64,000 nt of DNA from Lichenostomus cassidix (lineage: Eukaryota > Chordata > Aves > Passeriformes > Meliphagidae): contig CM039184.1 of the NCBI GenBank assembly GCA_008360975.2, positions 45,207,797 through 45,271,796 on the forward strand, read 5' to 3'. Under the pieces are notes generated by a model. The model ran no database searches and was not told where the DNA came from. It worked only from the letters and a program-made list of their open reading frames with translations. The translations under genes and the position numbers were made by a program. The stretch's first letter is position 1; each line of letters opens with the position of its first letter. Below are positions 48,901-62,400 of the stretch, piece by piece.

Positions 48901-51486
48901 AGTATTTTCTAAACCAACATTTACATTTATTAAAGGATGTCCCATTTTCTTTGGCTGCTAAATCTTTTGTAGAAGTGGAAAACTTTGTTCAAAGTTATAA
49001 GAAAATATTGCATTTACAGAAAGAAACTTTTTTCCAAGATTCTCTGGAAGCTGTACAGCAGCTCATCTATGCCAATTTAGCTTACATTTTTTTCCAACAT
49101 TAGGACGGACTGTCTTTTAGTTAGCAAAGAAGTCCTAACCAAGGTTATTTTATTTGTCATTTCTCATAATTTTAAATAAAATACAGAGGCAAATTATGTG
49201 AGTTTTGGGTTGTCTTTCAGGCCTGTAACCCCACTAGCAATTAAAAATTTACCCAACATATTCTCAGGGAAAAAGTCTTTAAATATGATAAAAGAAGCAT
49301 ACAGCAAGCAGAGAACAGAAAACAAATTCTACAAAGGAAGTGAATCACAGCCAACACTTTCGATGGGGAGAGAGAAGGAGGCTGTGGGCAGGCTGGATAT
49401 GGAGCCCCATGGCAGCACTCTGAGAAGGGGGGTGTGGGAAGAATGCATTCACATGGTAATATTTTGTAGTCCATAATGCTTGTGTTTCTTAAACAGAGCC
49501 ATACAGACATACTTTTTGCAGGTAGTTGTTTTAGTTGTTACATCCTTGACGTTCTGTCAGTCACCAAAAGTGACAGCAATGATGGGCAGCAGCACCTATG
49601 GACTGAGACATGAGCCTGCTGCCTGCCTCACCTCCTGGCTCTGCCAGCAGCTATGGACTCTGGAGATCCAAGGAGCAGAGAGAAACGCAAGCAGATTCAT
49701 TTGCTTCAGAAAACAGAGGAACTGTTGCCATGAGCAGAAGGGGTAAGTAAGTAACTTTTCTCTTTTGCTCAGTCCAGCCCAGCCTCAGTGCAAGGCCAGA
49801 TCTGGAGCTCAGTGACATCGCCAGGGATTCTGGAGTTCGGTGGCTTTGTCTCAGAGTCTCCAGGAGGTGAGTGCCCTGCTACACCTGAGGTGCCCAAAGT
49901 TAACTTGGGAGCCACCACTGACAGCAGCAGGTACCAAAATGTAAAGGGATGGCCAACACCTTGAACAGCAGTGATCATGGTTCTGCCTCTGGTCACAGCT
50001 CAGGATGAAACATGACATGTCCCGATCCCCTGGCTCCATCTTCATGTCACCCAGCCTAGCACCAAGCCAAGCCCAACCAAACTCCCATGCCTTTCCTCAC
50101 CAGCACCCTTGTCCCATACAGAGTCACATGCTGAGCCCAGCCCTCATGCTTGTCTGCCTGCTCCTACGCTATGCCTTGAGAGGTCTTTAGGTGTCCTGAG
50201 CCAAAAGCACAGCTCCTGCATTGGTGGCATTCCTGCAGGCTTCAGTGCCAGGCCCCCCTCACACCTCAGGCCCTGCTGGGCAAGAAGCTGGAGCTTCCCC
50301 CATCCTCCACCAGTGCTGATGGGACACCCCAGACAGCAGCTGGCTGCCATGCCAGTGGGGCCAAGAGGACCACAGAGACATCTCTAGTTTGGGGTTCACA
50401 ACTCCTCATGGTCTTACTGGTGGCATGGGCACTGATGCTGGCACACGGCAGTGGTGCTGTACAGGAGGTGAATGGCCTGGGTCTGAGGTCAGGACACCCT
50501 GCTTCTCATGGCAAGTTCACTCCCACAAGGGTTTTATTTCTGTTATTTTTTTTGTCCTCTCAACAACTTTTCATGTATTTTCCCCTGGCTAATTGCCATA
50601 AAGATCATGTAAGATATTGCCAGTGGTTTGTAGGTGAAGCTTGTGCCTTCAAGCATGGCTTTGTTGGGAAATGTATGAGGAAACATAAGCATGATGAGGG
50701 TGCAGGGCTGTTGAGGCTCCCAACGAGAGGCTGCCAGCATGGGCAATGAGGCTGCATACAGAATATGTACAATTTACATTTCATCACATATTACTGGAGG
50801 ACATGTACTTCATGTCTACAAAATGAAGCTGTTATTACAAGATGAAAATCCATACTCCACAAGGTTTGTTTTTGGCCTTGCTGCAAGGCTGTGCTCTGAG
50901 GAGCAGAGCTGTAGTGAAAGCGTGAGGGACACGCTCTGATTCACTGTGCAATCCAGCAAGAGCTTCCAAACCATGGAGCAGTTGTTTTTCCTATGGTCTC
51001 CAAATGGCTTTTGTTCGCCTGCCAAATTCAGCTGACATGTCCTGCCTTGCAGCCCTTTGTGAAGAAAGAGCAGACCCAGATGGCACACGGGTAGTCACAG
51101 CCAGGGCAAGCTCCTCCGAGCTCAGACATACCCCAGCCCACAGAGAGGCAAAATTGTGGATAAGGAAATGCAGTATCTTTCAAGGAGATGAATGGAAGCA
51201 ATATGTGTTGTGTACTAGTGGGCTATGATTTTGTGGTGCATGCTCTTTTTTTGAGACAGCTAAAGATTAATGTGGCTCTGTAAGAAACCTCAAACAAGAC
51301 CGCTGATACAAGAAACATATGAGCTCTTGAACCAGCACCATTGCTCCAAGAGGTTTCTTAGGCCTTCTGCTAGTGCCTTTCTACATACTTGCTTCTTGAA
51401 ATCCCCAGTATTCAATCAGCTTTAACAAGAGGAAATGTGCTGTACACAAAAATAACATTAGGGGAAAAAAAGTACATGTAGGTGAT

Positions 51487-51534
51487 TTCCTAATTGCAAA
51501 GCTATGTTACTTCCTAATTGCAAAGCTATGTTGC
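51487..51534 (+). repeat. tandem duplication, 2 x 24 bp
   Basis: TTCCTAATTGCAAAGCTATG plus TTAC (51487-51510) is followed directly by the same 24-mer ending TTGC (51511-51534). The two copies differ at one base. The unit's first bases, TTCC, then start a third copy that stops. A recent replication-slippage event is likely. Confidence 0.95.
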
Positions 51535-54500
51535 TTCCAGTTCTGAATTGTATCAAAAGTGACCTGAATTGCCTGGTTTTCCATTTTGCCCATCTCTGGA
51601 ATGAGACAATAATCTTTCACATCATCATCAAGTACACAAAGGTGAGTGGATGAAAAGCACTATCAAGTTGTGATGCATCCTTAGTAAAATAATGGCTTGC
51701 AAAAACAGAAAAAGTGCAGGTTCTTTCAAAGTTCAAGTGAGGCCAGGTTGTCCTGACTAAGGATGAAGGTTGGAGGAGCTTTCTGAGAGTGAAGTCTCAT
51801 GATTCCCTAGGAGGGATTAACTTTTATCAATTTGGCGAGGTGGCAGAGCCACCTACCAACAGTTAAATCAAGGATGAGGCAAAAAGTCTGGAGGCTTTGC
51901 CTGCTCCTTTCAGTGGTGGTCATCCTCTCCTGGGACATAGCCAAAGCAGCTTCAGGAGGACATCCATAGGACCTTCTGTGGCCCAGCAGAGCTTGACAGG
52001 GACTTTGCTATCAGCCAGAGTCAGTCAGAAGGATACAAAGCCAGTCCATTCCTTATGTCCAAGGGGTCACGTGATGATCTTGGTTGTATGAACACTGATG
52101 CTGTGCAGTTTCTTAGACCTAGCTTTACTAAGACACTTAGTAGTGGCAGTGATGCTCAGAGACACAGGTCAGTTCTTTGAGTGCAGATCTTCAGCTCACT
52201 TTTTGCTTCGGAGGGCAGAATGATGGAGACTGCCTATGACTGCCCATGACAGAGGAGAGGCAGAAGAGCTCATCCAGAAAGCAGAAGACCTAGAGTCAGT
52301 ATTCTCCTCAGCCTGAAATGAGTCAAAGCCACATCTTGCTCCCTTCAGGAGTCTTGTCCAGCCTCTGGACTGAATAATTCTGTGGAGACAGGGCATTCCC
52401 TGCCTCTTTTCTCAAAGCAGAGTGCTAGAACAGACAAGAAACAAGTTTCAGAGGGCCAGAGAGAGAGAACAAGCAAGAAAGTGCCTCTCTGTGTCATCCA
52501 CTATTGCAACATTCAGCTGAAGGAATGAGGTAGTGGTTTCAGAAGAGTTTATATATTTTCAGCCAATGCTTTACAACACTAAATATTGAGAGGGGAAAAT
52601 ACCCAGCTAAAAACTTTTTATTTAATGAAATACAGAATTCTTCATTGGCATTTATTAACTCTGAATGGTAAAAGGACTTTAAGAGCTGTATAGATCCATT
52701 CCAGCTGTGAGAATAATTAACATGGACAGTCCTTCTCTTGAAAAATAAAAGGTTTCTTTAGCAACAATGACTGTTGCTAGAATGCCATATCCCACATGAG
52801 CAGAGGCAAACCAATGATTCCTTCATACTTCAAGCTGGAAAGGTAGAGGCTGCTGTTCTGTTGATGAATGTAACCTTCTGTCTCTCACTAGAGCACAAAC
52901 TGGACACAAGCTCAAGCCAACCTCTATCATTAAAAGGAGTCATATGCACTGTGGCAGCTGTCCAGACCTCCCTTGGAGCCTTCTCATGCCAGGTGGAATC
53001 AGGGCTAGTCCAAAGACACTACTTCATAGACCAGTCCTGTAACTATTACAGCCAGAGGGTAAGATCTGCAGTGGTGATAACAGGGGATCAAAGATTGCCA
53101 ACTCAGCAGCAAGGCAGCCTAACAGTGACCACTTGGGGGGGATGGGTGGATTTGTTAAGGGCATGAACAAGTGCATGGATTTTGTGGTGTTCATTTTCTC
53201 CCGCCACCCTGACTTTTCTTTTGAGAACAGCAGGGGATAGAAACCAAGAGTGATACAGACTTCTGAAATTCTGAGAGAGGGAGTGAAGGTCAAGTTCAAT
53301 TATTTCTTATTTGATAAGCAGGGAGCCACTAGCCAGGATATGGAGACAGGGCAATGTGCCTGCATGTGTTCTGCACCCTGGACTTGCTGCTAATGCTGCC
53401 CTGTCTGCCAGAGATGTTTAATGCTGCTCCGGTCCATTTTCAGAGGCTGATGCTTTCTGTTCATTATCAGATTTCTTATTAAAAGGACAGCATTAGATTT
53501 TACTCTTGAATCCATTTTCTTGGTACCCAGAGATGTCACCAAACATTAATTCACAAGAACCATGACACTTATATGTTGAAGTCTGCCTTGTACCTGAAAC
53601 CTGAGAAGTACCATCTTAGAAATAGTTGAGTTAAATAAGACAAAAAATACACAGAATAAAAGGTGTTTGTACTGCTTTTCAAAAATCACTGCATATTCAA
53701 CATAGTAGAACCCTGCACAAAGGTCAAGTTTTATATCAGATCTTTGAATGGAAATAAAAATGCTTTAAAAAGCTGTGTTCAGTGGAAAGGAAGATACTCA
53801 GTAAAACTAGAAGTAAGCTTTGCAAGGCCAGACATAACATACCTTATCTTTTAGAACTAACCTTTTGTCCTCTGAGATCTACAGCTTAGTGCCTTGGGAA
53901 TAGAGGGAAAGAAAAGAGCGGAATAGTGAAAAACAATGAAAATCAAAAAATAGTTGCTGAGTTAGACTGATGTTGCACATTTTGAAAATATCTTCAGAAA
54001 CTTATTGCTTAAGCAGAAACAATAAGGCAGATTAAAAATCTCAACAACCCAATAATGTCTCAAAACCACATCACAGAAATTAGTGTGTTAACTCTGGAAG
54101 CTGTTGAGGTTGAACTTGCAGGGCATGAAGTAGCCACAAAACCCTTTGAGATTACCATCTTTTAGGTTAGACCCATTTTTGGTAATAATTCCTACTGTGT
54201 TTACAAGTTGGTTAATCACTACTAGACAGCTTGAATGCAAAGGAGAACTAGGAGCTGGGGGAACTTGTAAGACAAATTTCTGGCTGACAGGTTTTAAAAT
54301 GAGCAAGCAGGAAATGTAGAGAATGAGATCAGACTGCCCAGACTTACTACCTTACAGGCTTGTTGGAATGGGGAGAGGAACAAACACTGGTAAAGATCAG
54401 AAATACTTGTAACTTAGCATTAAATTGTTTGGTAGCTTCACTACCAACTTTAATGTAATACTGACATTTTCAAGCATATAAAGAAAGACTTTTTAGAGAA

Positions 54501-56389
54501 ATGTGATCCCAAAGCCTCAGAAATTACGGCCACATAAAAAAGAGAGGTAAAATAACACAGCACTACTCCTGTTACAAAATGCTAGGAGGAAAATTACAGG
54601 CAATTTTAGCCTCATTGCTATTTTCTTTACTGCTTTGAAGGAATGCAGTAGATTACCTGCATTAAAATGGCAGGCTTAGAAAATGGTTGTCTTTTACAGG
54701 CTGCTATAGCCTCAAAGGCTTCAATGCCTTTGGAAATGTCCACACAGAAAAAGAAAGGACACAAAATAGTGTGGTAATCCTCCACAAGCTTTTATCTTGC
54801 TACTACAGATAACAATAGCATCAGAAACATAGCATGTAAAAAGGGCTTTTCACACCATCACGTGTCTGTAACATCTGCAGAGACTGCCCCAGGTGAGTTT
54901 ATATTTGGTTTGCTGGTTTGTGCTCCAGACAGTCCATGCCTGTCCATCATGTTGCATAGGTACTTTTCTGTCTTATAGGCAGTAGATGCAAGTAATAACT
55001 ATGCCTAATTAACAGAGCTCTCCCTCACCCACTGAAATCTGAACAGCCTACAGACAAAACTGAATCACATGCACCATCAAATGCTATCACAGACAGTTAG
55101 CAGGGGGCGTATTTTGCATATCACATCCATGTTAACTATGATACCAAGGGAACAGACCTGTTAGAGAAGATCTGCAGGGATGGAAGTTTTCAGAACACAA
55201 AGACCCAGGGCTCCTGACTGGTACTCGTTGCATATTTGGCAGCCTGTGTCTCTATGGGTGATTTAAACCACTTGAGGGATGACTGGAGACAAGACCAGAA
55301 ATAATCAGTAAAACTGTCTCAAGTCCAGCCTGGCAAGCAGTGACCAGAAGGTCTGCTTAACATCTCCTGCCCATTGCTTAACTTATTTTCAAACAATCAT
55401 CATTAAGACTATTATTTGTGCTGGGACAGGTGCTGTACAGTTAGGGCAAAGCAATAAGGAAGCCTACCATAAGGGCAGAAATGAAGCTGATGCCACTAAT
55501 TTGGGTTCACAGGCTCCTAGACAGGTTCCAGACAAGAAAGCAAGGCACAAAATGGTACATCAATAGCACCAGAAGCAGCATCTGTCTGTGTCCATGCTTT
55601 GCCAGTCCAGTGGCTATCACTTACCTGACAATTATACAGGATACAACCCAAATTTATCATTATCAAAATAACTCATTACAACACTGAATCATTACATTCC
55701 TTGCTCCTTCCCACACTAGTAAGAGTCATCACGTTAATTCTGTTCAGGACCTATTTTTATACATGGGTAGTTAAAACTAGTTGGAGAAAAATGGGGTTTA
55801 CTTCACGGAAACACAAACCATTTCCATCAAGAATCTAACCTACACACCTTTCTTCCATTTCTGAGATACAGCTTGTTCTAAGAAAAAAAGTTAAAATGTT
55901 GAGGTAAATGTTAAATGATTTCTTTTCACTTCATTTAGCTGAAAACAATCTGGTCTGCTAGTCAGGCTATGTATGCATTGACTGGTGTAGGTAAAATTCC
56001 CCATCAAGCTGAGGAGCACAAGAAAGAAAAGTCTCACCTTGTCCCACTTGTTGCAGCCCTTTGCCATTGCATGTTCAGCCTGCAGCCATCTCAAGGCAGA
56101 AACAAACACACCAAGGTAGCCTGGACACCAGAGAGGTGCCAACTCAGAACTCGTTTATCTATGAGATAAGATGCATGTCTGTGACTGTGACAGACAAGCC
56201 TTTAAGTTGGATCTGGGTAAGTCAATCACTTCTCAGGGACACAGTTTATCTATATTAATGGCTTTCTATTGATAACCTCACTCTATTGAAAACCTCATGT
56301 TTTTCTGAAGCAGGCAATGAAAAAACATACAACCTTTCCAACTGAGAAATTACCTCGTCCTTTCCTGTAAAAACAGCAGCAAAAGGGAC

Positions 56390-56475
56390 CCAACAAGGTC
56401 ACACAGTCCAACCTCAAAACCCCCAGCACAGGCAAGAACAACTAAATTTAAGCCATCTATCACAGGAACTGCTTA
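56390..56475 (-). mobile_element. possible degraded CR1 3' fragment
   Basis: The phrase AAAGGGACCCAACAAGGTCA with CACAGTCCAACCTCAAAACC resembles the reversed CR1 3' UTR (GGGACCT...GGTCATCTAGTCCAACCCCCTGC). Neither the terminal ATTCTATGAT repeats nor the coding part can be seen, so the call is weak. Confidence 0.3.
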
Positions 56476-57130
56476 CTATACTTTTCTTGTCTGCTCACAC
56501 ATTCTTTTTAGACCAACCCTAACCCTTCTCTTTCAATTAAAAGAGGATGGATGATATTGTTCTTGCTCAGTAGACTTCCTGCTGTTTCTCTCTTTCAGTG
56601 TGTTGTTTTTGCTGGATATTTTTCAAAGTCAAATGCCCTTCCTAGAAATCAGGGCACCTTGCTGTTGGAGCTTAAACTGCTGTCAGAGTTCACTATTGAC
56701 TAATGTGTGTAGACCAGGATTAATGTCATTTTTGTAAGAAAAGCAAATATTTGCAGGGAAAAAAAAGGAATATATATTATTATGGCCATTGAGATATGTA
56801 TTATGGAGACTGCACATTTTCTGGTTTTTATCTGATAATTTTCTTGATTTTCTGGGACAGATTCTCAGCTTGTATAAACAATTTCCAGTGGGACTGACCC
56901 GTGTGCCTTTTTACTAAGCAATACGCAATCTCTCACTCTTAACACATAGTGTACTTGGGCAACCTGAAATGAGAACTCATAATATTTCTCTGTGGCTCCA
57001 GCTGCACTGCACTTTATGATGTCTACCATGAAAAATATAAACCTGAAGGAAAACACAGATTTGTTTGCCTGAGAACAAATTCCTACTCCTGAGAACAGAT
57101 ACAAACTCCTGAGAAAATAGCAAAGAGCTC

Positions 57131-57190
57131 TTTTTGGTTGTGGTGGTTTTTTGGTTTTTTGGGGTTTTTTTTTAATTATTATTTTTATTT
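57131..57190 (+). repeat. T/G-rich low-complexity tract
   Basis: About 60 bases of T runs separated by GG pairs (GGTTTTTTGGTTTTTTGGGG, then T9 and AT-rich sequence). Simple sequence only. Confidence 0.85.
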
Positions 57191-57475
57191 GATAGAGATT
57201 TTACTTTCAAGATGCTGTGCTTCAAAGGTACATTTTGGCCGCAATGCTATGCTCTGATGGAACATAGGAAAGCACAGACCACAAGAAATCTGCTTTAATG
57301 AATGAATGTAGCATTAACACAGTTATCACATAATTATGTCACTGCCATTCTATGCTGCAAAGGTTGCAGAGTTGTGGAAAGTCCTGGAAAAGTAAGGGAA
57401 TGAATACAAAATAGGCATTTTCTCATATTTCAAGTGATGCAGAAAGAGGTAACAGTCTATCCATTTTCACTGTGC

Positions 57476-57492
57476 TTTTTTTTTTTTTTTTT
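57476..57492 (+). repeat. T17 homopolymer
   Basis: Seventeen consecutive T residues, with no recognisable retroelement or RNA gene upstream on either strand. Confidence 0.95.
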
Positions 57493-59822
57493 GAGTTTTC
57501 ATAAGCAGGAAAAAGAAGGAAATCTCCTGCCTGTTTTCTCCTCATATGTATTAAACTAATTACTCTGCTTTAACAAGGGGAACTTTGTTCTCTTAATTTC
57601 CAAGTTTCATTCCAACCCCTGCAGCTAATCATGACCACGGTCGCTGATAATGAGTAGTAAATTGTTATAGTCCTTAGAGCCTGATAGGTACATTCCAGTC
57701 TGCATCATGTAGCCCTGCTGCTCTATACATTATTGTTCACAGATGGTAGCTGTCAAACTCTGTCAACTTCATATACACATTCAGAGAGTTACATCCGCAT
57801 TCCTGAAATTTATGACTGCACAGCCCTCACCTTCTAAGGCCCTTAATTCAATAACATGTCACGTCCCTTCAGTCTCACCCTGCTTTAAAATACTTTCACC
57901 CACTTACAGACCTTCAATTTCGAAAAAAAAAACCCAAAACCACAAACCCTGCTGAGTTATTACAATGTAAATATTTTAATAGAATGGGGTGGGGGTGGGG
58001 AGTGGGGCAGGGAGAAGCCTATCTGACTTTAAACAGCTCCATTATTACATTAAGATTGATGATCAGGAGCTAATGGAGCATTTTCTTTAAAACTTTATTT
58101 AACTGCAGGCAAAGTGGATATAGATATGTGTACCTATTGGCTGCCACATCTCTGAGTCTTTGGGTAACAGTACATAATATAAAGAAATATTTGCCAGGGC
58201 TTCATTGTCTAAAGGGTATTATTTAGACTAACTTTGCCTAAATTTAAACCCCACCAGTAAAATAAAACCAGGTATGAATAATTTCTATTTTATTTTAAAA
58301 GCACTTCTTTTTACATTAATAAATACCACATTTTGAAGATGGATGTGTGAGGATTCTGTCACTAATTACATGAATGAAAAAGGAGAAATTCCTTGCTTTG
58401 CCCAGACTGAGAAAATGAAATGAAAATAAGTAAACAGGAGAAGTAAAGTAAAACAAATAAATTGAAAGATATTTTTTTTCTAGTGACTAGTGACTCAGAG
58501 ACCACAGCTGTTGAATGTACCCCACCTTCTTCATGGGGCTCCTCTAGCCAAGCTTCTGTTGGCTTAGGAAAGGAAATACATTAAAACAGAGCTTTCCAGA
58601 GCTTCTGCACTTTGAAACTGACCTTGTCTCTAGTTCATCTAAGACTGTCTTCCAGAAAGGACTCAGGTAAATGAAGCTGCAGTAGTGGTCTGTAAACTGA
58701 CAGCATCTCAGGGCTGGACACAAATCAGCCAGGGCTCTGAGCTGGACCTGCCCTTGCATTTCCCATCTCTGAGCTACTCAAAAAGACAGCCAGTCTCTAA
58801 AACTAAGGGAAGCTGAGTTTTACTGGGATGTGCACAGGGCAGATATCAGAAGTTAAAATGATTGGTAACATGGCTCACCCTGTCCCACTCTGTCCTGAAG
58901 TAAAGGCTCGGGATTTTTTAAATTTCACCTTTTCCACAAATGAAGGACACATGAGCCTCACCCTGCTGACACCCATGTGAGTGTGTCACACGTGGCAGGA
59001 GTGCATCATGCCCTGTGAACAGCACACAGCTTCACCACTAACTCAACAGCCACACTGGCTGTGTTAGAAATTAAGGTAATCTCATGCTGTGGACAAAATG
59101 AACAAAGTTTCCTCCTACATGTCTTTCAGGCTAAAGTAAGTGAGTTTTTTTTCATGAATAAGGCAGTAGGATGTATCTGGTCTTGTAGAAACACTTCAAA
59201 TACACCCCCACACCCTCAGTAAGAGAGCTATGAGTAATCTGATAGCAGTTATTCTGAAATTCGGTTGCAATGCTGGTGTCTCCCTTCCCTCATTAAACTT
59301 CTTAAATGAACCCTAAGACTCTCACCAGCCTCCCTGGTGGGAACTGGTGCCACCATAAATGGCATGTAGCACACATGTTCTGTCACATTTATGGCCATCT
59401 CCTCCACTGCTGGTATCACTATGAACCCATTGTTGCAGCAGTGGTGTATATGCCACATGAAAGGTTTGTAAGGCTATAATTTATCCAGAGCTGGAGATGT
59501 TCTGAGACCACAGCTGTGGTGACCTTGAGACCATGTCACAGTGGGAGTCCTTTATAGGTTCCCCCATGCAAAAGTGCCTCCTGCCTAGGTGGAGGCACAG
59601 CCTGGGTCAGAGGACGCCTCTTGCGAAATCTTGTAAATAATATTCTGAAAACAATATCCTCTGTTGTCTTCTTTCACCTTGGGTGAAGGGGTAATAATTA
59701 AATCATTACTAAACACATCAAGTGATACTTCACTACTAGCAACAAAGCTAAAAAGGGATGGGGATTTATCTCGAAGAAAGTGTGATAGATCAGGATAGCT
59801 CGGAATGTAAGCAAAACAAAAC

Positions 59823-59928
59823 ATGGCAAAAATGCATCCACACCATTAATGGTGTGGCATTAATGCAAAAATGGCCATTTTTGCAAAAAAAATTTGCAAA
59901 AAATGGCAAAAATGCATCCACACCATTA
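59823..59928. repeat. palindrome cluster bracketed by a 26-bp direct repeat
   Basis: The 26-mer beginning ATGGCAAAAATGCATCCACA and ending CCATTA occurs exactly at 59823-59848 and 59903-59928. Between and overlapping these are two perfect palindromes: 20 bp at 59838-59857 (CCACACCATTAATGGTGTGG) and 22 bp at 59864-59885 centred on ATGGCCAT with arms TGCAAAA/TTTTGCA. A further imperfect one, GC-A8-TTT-GC, lies at 59883-59897. The whole block looks as if it was generated by template switching between inverted copies of a GCAAAAATG word. It is not part of a transposon that I recognise. Confidence 0.95.
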
Positions 59929-62128
59929 GTAAAATATTAACAAGGTCAAGTATGTTTTGATAATCTTTGATTTCTGAGATTCTAGTCTGATTCCCTTGCT
60001 GCCATAACTGTGTAACTATCTCAGAAGAGATAAATAGACTCAGGACTCCAGAACCACCCAGATATCACAGAAAAAGTGGCTCCAAAAGGGTGTGCATCAT
60101 CACAGATTTGAACTTGGGTCAGGAAGACATCTACAGTCAGGAAAACTCTCCAAGTCACTGAGAGATGTTGTCTATTCACAGCAACACTGTCTCGGTGGTC
60201 TGTTGTTTGGAGAGCTGAAGCAGAAGGATATTTGAAAGCTTTTCAGTAAGAGCTTATCTGGTTTTAAGGTATTGGAAAGAGAAAAAAGCAATTTATAGGC
60301 TGTTCTGTGTATTTTCTAGCACTGCAGGGCACAGAAGAATTGAGCATTACATGGCACACAACCTGCTATCAGAGCCACACAATCTGAAAGCTGTAAAATC
60401 AGTCACCCAGACCCCTTCTGGCCCTTACTCTGGTCTGATTTCTTGATAAAAATTCAGCTAGAAGTATATGGGACATCTGAGAAAAATAACCTCAAGAATT
60501 AATCTGGTCTTCCTTGTAATATCTAACTTGATCAGCCAATTGTCTAAATAAAGGGAGCCGTGGATACCAAGTACCCTTTTAGGTGCTGGTCTATCACCTG
60601 TAATGCTTGATGAAGATCCAGGATATAACAGGATTGTGAAGAGCAGCAGTCAGTAAGACAGTGATTCAGACCCTCTGAATCCTATTGGCCAAACTATTGG
60701 TCCATGGGATTCTACAGTGACCTTTATTTGGCTAAGAAAAATACTTCTCTCTTCCAAATAGTATGTTTTATTTGAATAGCTTACCAAAATGCAGACTGCC
60801 TGAGCATGACAAATGTGTGCAGAATTCAGCAGAATGTGGCTTGGATCCTAGCTGATTATTAAAGTGTTAATGTATGACACATAATTTCAATCCATACTCA
60901 AAGTGTTAGAAAAAATACATGAGTTTTGGAAGAACAGTTATGTTTGTTACCTATGTTTAATAAAGGGGAAAACTATTAATTTGGTCCTATTTATGAGAAG
61001 TAATGCAGGTTATAGAGAAAAATCCAATATAATAATTCTGAGACTGCTTGGGCTTAGATTTGCAAACTTTTTCCATTGTTGCAGGATCTGAACCAAATCC
61101 AAGTGCTTGAAAGCCAATGAAATTTCCTCTTTTCAAAATACAAATCTAATCTGCTCTAACTCTATGCACTGCTTGTTACAAACAAAAAGGCAGCTTTTTT
61201 TCCTGTTTATATATCAGTTACAGCTTAACTGAGGATACAGTGGAGCCACTGTACTGGTGACTTGCTGCTGATCTACACCACATTCCTTCAGGTGCCAGCT
61301 GGAGCAGCGTTATCTGGAAGCTTTGTGCAGGTGCAGCAGGGAGCGTGCTGGTCTGGCAGCAGGCTAGAGAGCAGTCTTCTGCTGAAACATCAGGGCCTAA
61401 TTACACAGCAGCATTGGGGAACTCATACAACACAGGGGATTTCTGATCCAAAATCCACAAATCATAGAAAAACTAATTTTCTAATGTTAACAGAAGTGAT
61501 TTTGCAATACATGCTTTTGCTTCACCCTGAAAATACATTTAAAAATAAACATTTCTTTGTAGAGCAAGCCTATGTGAAAAATACACAACTGAATCACTGA
61601 ATAATGAAATCATTTACAACTGGCTTTAATAGCGTTCTTGGTACACGGTGGTTTAAAACATGTATGGGTCCATATTATTCTATTTATTTTCAAAGTGTTC
61701 TGTACCTTGAGCAGCAGGGCTGTGGATTTCCCTGGCTCACCTGGCAGAGAGGAGAGGTGACGGTGAGTAGCAGGAAGAAGACATGTCAGAGGAACAAAAC
61801 TCACCTTTTGGAGGGAAAATAATTTAACTCAAACTGCTGTTCACCTTCCCTTCTCTCCTGGAGGCCTGCTGGAGAAGATGTTGATGGAGGTGAAATATTA
61901 CATTAAAAGTCCAGGACTGGGGGAGAAAGCCCAGAGACAGCTCTGGACAAGGAAACACGTGGGCACAGAACGGTATTTGCCAGCTAAGGAGAAGCTATAC
62001 AAAGAATTTGTTTCATGCAAGGAGGTGCAGGAAATTTGTTTCCTTACAGGAATAAGCAATGTTTTAGATCTGAATTAGAGTAATTACACCAGCAGGAGTT
62101 GCCAAAACCACTCCCTCTTCTAGGTAAG

Positions 62129-62400
62129 TGTCCTGGTTTCAGCTGAGATAGAATTCATTTTCTTCTCAGTAGCTGCTACAGGCCTGTGTTTTGAATTCAG
62201 TATGAGAAAAATGTTGATGACACACTGATGTTTCGTTGCTTAGCAGTGCTTATTCCAGTTCAAGGACTTCCCAGTTTCCTATGCTCAGCCAGTGAGCAGA
62301 TAGACAAGAAGTTGTGACAGAGCATGTCCAGGAAATCTTACCTGAACTGGCCAAAGGGATATTCTACACCCAAGAATGTCATGCTCAGTATGTAAACCAG
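62129..62400 (+). mobile_element. 5' LTR of an ERVL-type endogenous retrovirus (3' part missing)
   Basis: The sequence from TGTCCTGGTTTCAGCTGAGA (62129 onward) follows the start of an LTR family very common in songbirds. It continues with TTTGAATTCAGTATGAGAAA and a stretch around ATGCTCAGCCAGTGAGCAGA. It fades near 62400, before a typical LTR end, and no primer-binding site can be seen. The next recognisable sequence is RNase H. The LTR is in the same (+) orientation as the pol remnant. Confidence 0.8.

Larger units (their letters stand above)
45971..62128. other. gene-free region 5' of RASL11B (part 2)
   Basis: About 16 kb without a supportable gene. Open frames of 60-130 codons occur on both strands, frequently overlapping, without recognisable domains or splice-site logic. 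Content that I can name is limited to a 24-bp tandem duplication (51.49 kb), a possible old CR1 piece (56.39 kb), poly-T runs (57.1-57.5 kb) and a palindrome cluster (59.8-59.9 kb). From conserved synteny in mammals, USP46 would be expected further right. I saw none of its exons here. Confidence 0.6.

Noticed and set aside
52774..53166. 130-codon open frame on the + strand
   Set aside because: No known family, no splice-site support and overlapping frames on the other strand. Treated as chance.
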